A stretch of 64,000 nt of DNA from positions 911,735 through 975,734 of the forward strand of contig NW_019775580.1 in the NCBI RefSeq assembly GCF_001039355.2. Direction: 5' to 3'. Source of the stretch: Lingula anatina (lineage: Eukaryota; Brachiopoda; Lingulata; Lingulida; Lingulidae). Positions 61,461-64,000 of this stretch are shown piece after piece. The notes below the pieces were generated by a model that worked only from the letters and a program-made list of their open reading frames with translations, was not told where the DNA came from and did no database searches. The stretch's first letter is position 1, and each line of letters starts with the position of its first letter. The position numbers and the translations under genes are program-made.

Positions 61461-63150
61461 CTGAAACAATATAAGAAAAACATAATAATTTTACTCTAGA
61501 CAAAATATTTTGGTATTTCAAATACAGCTGATTTATTAATCTTATGTCTAAAGAAAGGTAAGAAAGGAAACTGAACTGCTTAGAAGTACATGCATTTATA
61601 TAAACAGCATTTCTGTCAGGTATTAACTTAAGTAGTTTATATATATATAAGACATGATTTTTTGCAATTCCGCATCAAACACACTTACCATGCTATGCGT
61701 TGGATAATATCCAATGCAGAGTTCTGTAATTTTATCGTGATTCCTGACAGATGTGATAGGTACTGATAAATGATCAGAAATGTCACTGAGGTTACACTAA
61801 GCAGGATTTGAGCCTTGCATCTGTCACCCGGATCCCAATCTTGGTATTCGCGATGTTCGGCTTCATAGAGCCTTAATCCGTCCCTGTAAACTAAACTAAA
61901 CTAAACTGAACTAAACTAAAAGTTTTGATAAAATTTTAAGTACTGCAGAAGGAAGAAATATCGACTAATTAGTCAATTCATCAATGATACGATTATGATA
62001 AATGAAAATTATCAAACACAAGCCGAAATACTTTCATACCATTAGCTTACGATATGATTATGACCTGTGGCTTGACCCTAATCACGTAGCAATTACTCAC
62101 TTTCCTTGCTCGAATCAAAGAAATGGGACCTCTTCAGTCACCGTTGATGAAATGGCGAATCAGTACCATCCAGTTATGTAGGAAATCTTTCGGATGGATA
62201 TTACCATACATACACCTTTTGGACAAATATTTTGGAGTATGGCGCGAGTTTCTCATTCGGCTGGCAATAATCGTGGAGAGCATTCAGAGCTCACGTCTGT
62301 TAAAACTGTCCGTAAGTCTGCTGTAATTCTAATGCCAAGGGCTACGTTTTTGCGCGACCTCACCCATCCACCTGAAGACGAAGGAACCTCTTCGTTGACA
62401 ACATGTCCCCTGCTCTCGTTCTCTCCGAGAGAAAAGTTAGCTGTCAGTTTCGCGAGAGTAGTACATGTAGCTACATATACCAGTATACAGGGACTGAAAT
62501 TACAAATTAAGAGTGAAGAATTTCAAATTGCTTAGTTAAGTTCTTTGACTTTACGAATGACTTATTTTGGCTAAGAATAATCTAAAAAATAAAAGATTAA
62601 TTGTGTCATTTATTTACTAAACATGTATTTATAAACATTGATTCCGTTATGCAATCCGTTATGCAATGGAATCCCCTTGCCAGAGTTAAAATGTACGGTG
62701 AAGCAAGTTATTTAACTGTTCCGGTAAATGTCATGTGGTGGTGTGGCATAAACCGGTTGAGACTAAAGTCCTTACCGTTTATTTCTCTTTAACCCTCCTT
62801 TTACGGACAGGGGCTGATAAAAAAGTCAATAGCATAAATGCAAGAGGAAAACTGACAGTATTTGTTCTGAGATCTATGAATTCCTGACAAATCACAAGCC
62901 AAGGAGTATAAAAGTTAAAGTAGACTGATTTCAGGCACCAACTTGATTGGAAATGTGTGTGTACATGTGTGTTAAGGGGGGGTATTCAGAAATGAATAAG
63001 CGACACGCGGGGATAGAGGGAATGTTTTTAGCACAATACAGTGTACTCAAAACTGGACATCAGTGGACTGGGTTCTATGTCAGCGACGAAATGTTAAAAT
63101 GATTAATTTAAATATACTCAATTGACTCAAAATCTTTGACTTGAAGAAGT
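61461..63150. other. No recognisable gene
   Basis: The stretch holds (CTAAA)n-type repeats at about 61889-61921 beside a possible tRNA-like SINE body, and two overlapping frames at 62.12-62.54 kb without recognised domains. Confidence 0.5.
61889..61921 (+). repeat. (CTAAA)n short tandem repeat
   Basis: About six pentamer units with one G variant. On the minus strand it precedes sequence with a tRNA B-box-like GGCTCAAATCC. Confidence 0.8.
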
Positions 63151-64000
63151 GGACATGGTCCCTTACCCCCCCCCCCCCCCTGCATCCAGGGTTTTGTTTC
63201 AGAAGGTGTCAAGATGAAATAAATAGTGTAATGTATATATGGCGATTTTATTGATCCGTTTAATATACTGCTCTCATCGTTTGTAGGATGCCTGTAGTAA
63301 TAGATTCGTTCTTATATTTGCATTTTACTTTATATAGGTAAATTCCTGTTTGCAGTGTTCCTCACCACATCTTATAATGACTTCTCATGCACACAAGTGC
63401 CTGCACGAGCACGTGCACATTCATGTTAGAATATGCACTGAGCAAAAATACATACTTCACATTTAATATGGAATATTTTAATTTCAAAGGCATGTCTAGA
63501 TAAAAATGTATTATTTATTTCTAAAACGTGTATTTCATGTGAATTTTGAGAATAGATAATTGTGTAGTCAGGTGTGTCACTTAAGCAACTGCCTTGTCTG
63601 AAGCACTGCAGCAATACGTAATGTGAGGTGACTTTTTTTGGGATGGTCCAAGAATGTACAAGGCAGAGCATGGTTTATTTAAAAAGCGTCAGTATGTCGC
63701 CTGCACAGAAAATATTGAAATTTTGCATACAAATAGCGGATGTTACGGTTCATAAACTGAGCGAAGCAGTGTTACAGCATTGTTGCCCCTCGCCAGAATG
63801 GCACAAATCAGGCTGCCAGACGGATTATGTCGCAAGGAGCGTATAACTCTGTCACAGATGATAATTTGGAAAATATTGATATCGAATAACGCTTTTAATG
63901 GTTGTTGTATGAATAAGAATCAGCCATGTATTTTTGTTGCTGCATTAGGTGAATTCAATTAAAACCTGGTGTCAGAATTACACTGAGTAGCTTAATTCAG
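63151..64000. other. No recognisable gene
   Basis: A C run lies near 63166-63180. The remaining frames are short and lack domains. Confidence 0.5.

Overview
The window is metazoan nuclear DNA, AT-rich, with split genes, GT-AG introns, many (GT)n, (GA)n and homopolymer tracts and numerous decayed transposons. Base composition, the RTE-type LINE relic with an ATG/CAT-type tail, the microsatellite-linked repeats and the general gene style suggest a marine invertebrate, perhaps a lophotrochozoan such as a mollusc. The species cannot be fixed from sequence alone. There are no prokaryotic features, CRISPR arrays or recognisable tRNA or rRNA genes.

Region 1 (1-14.6 kb, + strand) holds most of a NACHT and WD-repeat protein gene of the NWD1/NWD2 type. 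I trace eleven exons between 439 and 8763, plus a terminal exon. The order is a DUF4062-like N-terminal region, a NACHT ATPase, a helical middle and about eight WD blades. The 3' part appears three times, and the copies meet at single N bases at 8811 and 11164. They align without gaps, or nearly so, so they look like overlapping or allelic contigs left unmerged rather than a true triplication. The P-loop lacks its lysine, and one exon carries a 1-nt frameshift.

Region 2 (14.6-31.6 kb) has no recognisable host gene. It contains a near-perfect palindromic Tc1-like element (21975-23635), a foldback MITE (23844-24070), microsatellites and several hairpins. The last kilobase holds a cluster of CAGGTG E-boxes just upstream of the next gene.

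Region 3 (31.6-42.6 kb, + strand) is a two-exon Scratch gene of the Snail superfamily. It has a SNAG-type N-terminus in exon 1, a 7.8-kb intron, and five zinc fingers in exon 2, with a CCHC last finger typical of Scratch. The reconstructed protein is 323 residues and appears intact.

Region 4 (42.6-64 kb) is gene-poor. It holds relics of a mariner-like transposase, an RTE LINE 3' end, a family of MITEs with CAGTGGCGGAT-type ends, three foldback-type elements and a spliced hAT-like transposase relic on the minus strand (60498-61460). The two host genes have no evident functional link. One encodes a cytoplasmic signalling-type STAND ATPase and the other a neuronal transcriptional repressor.
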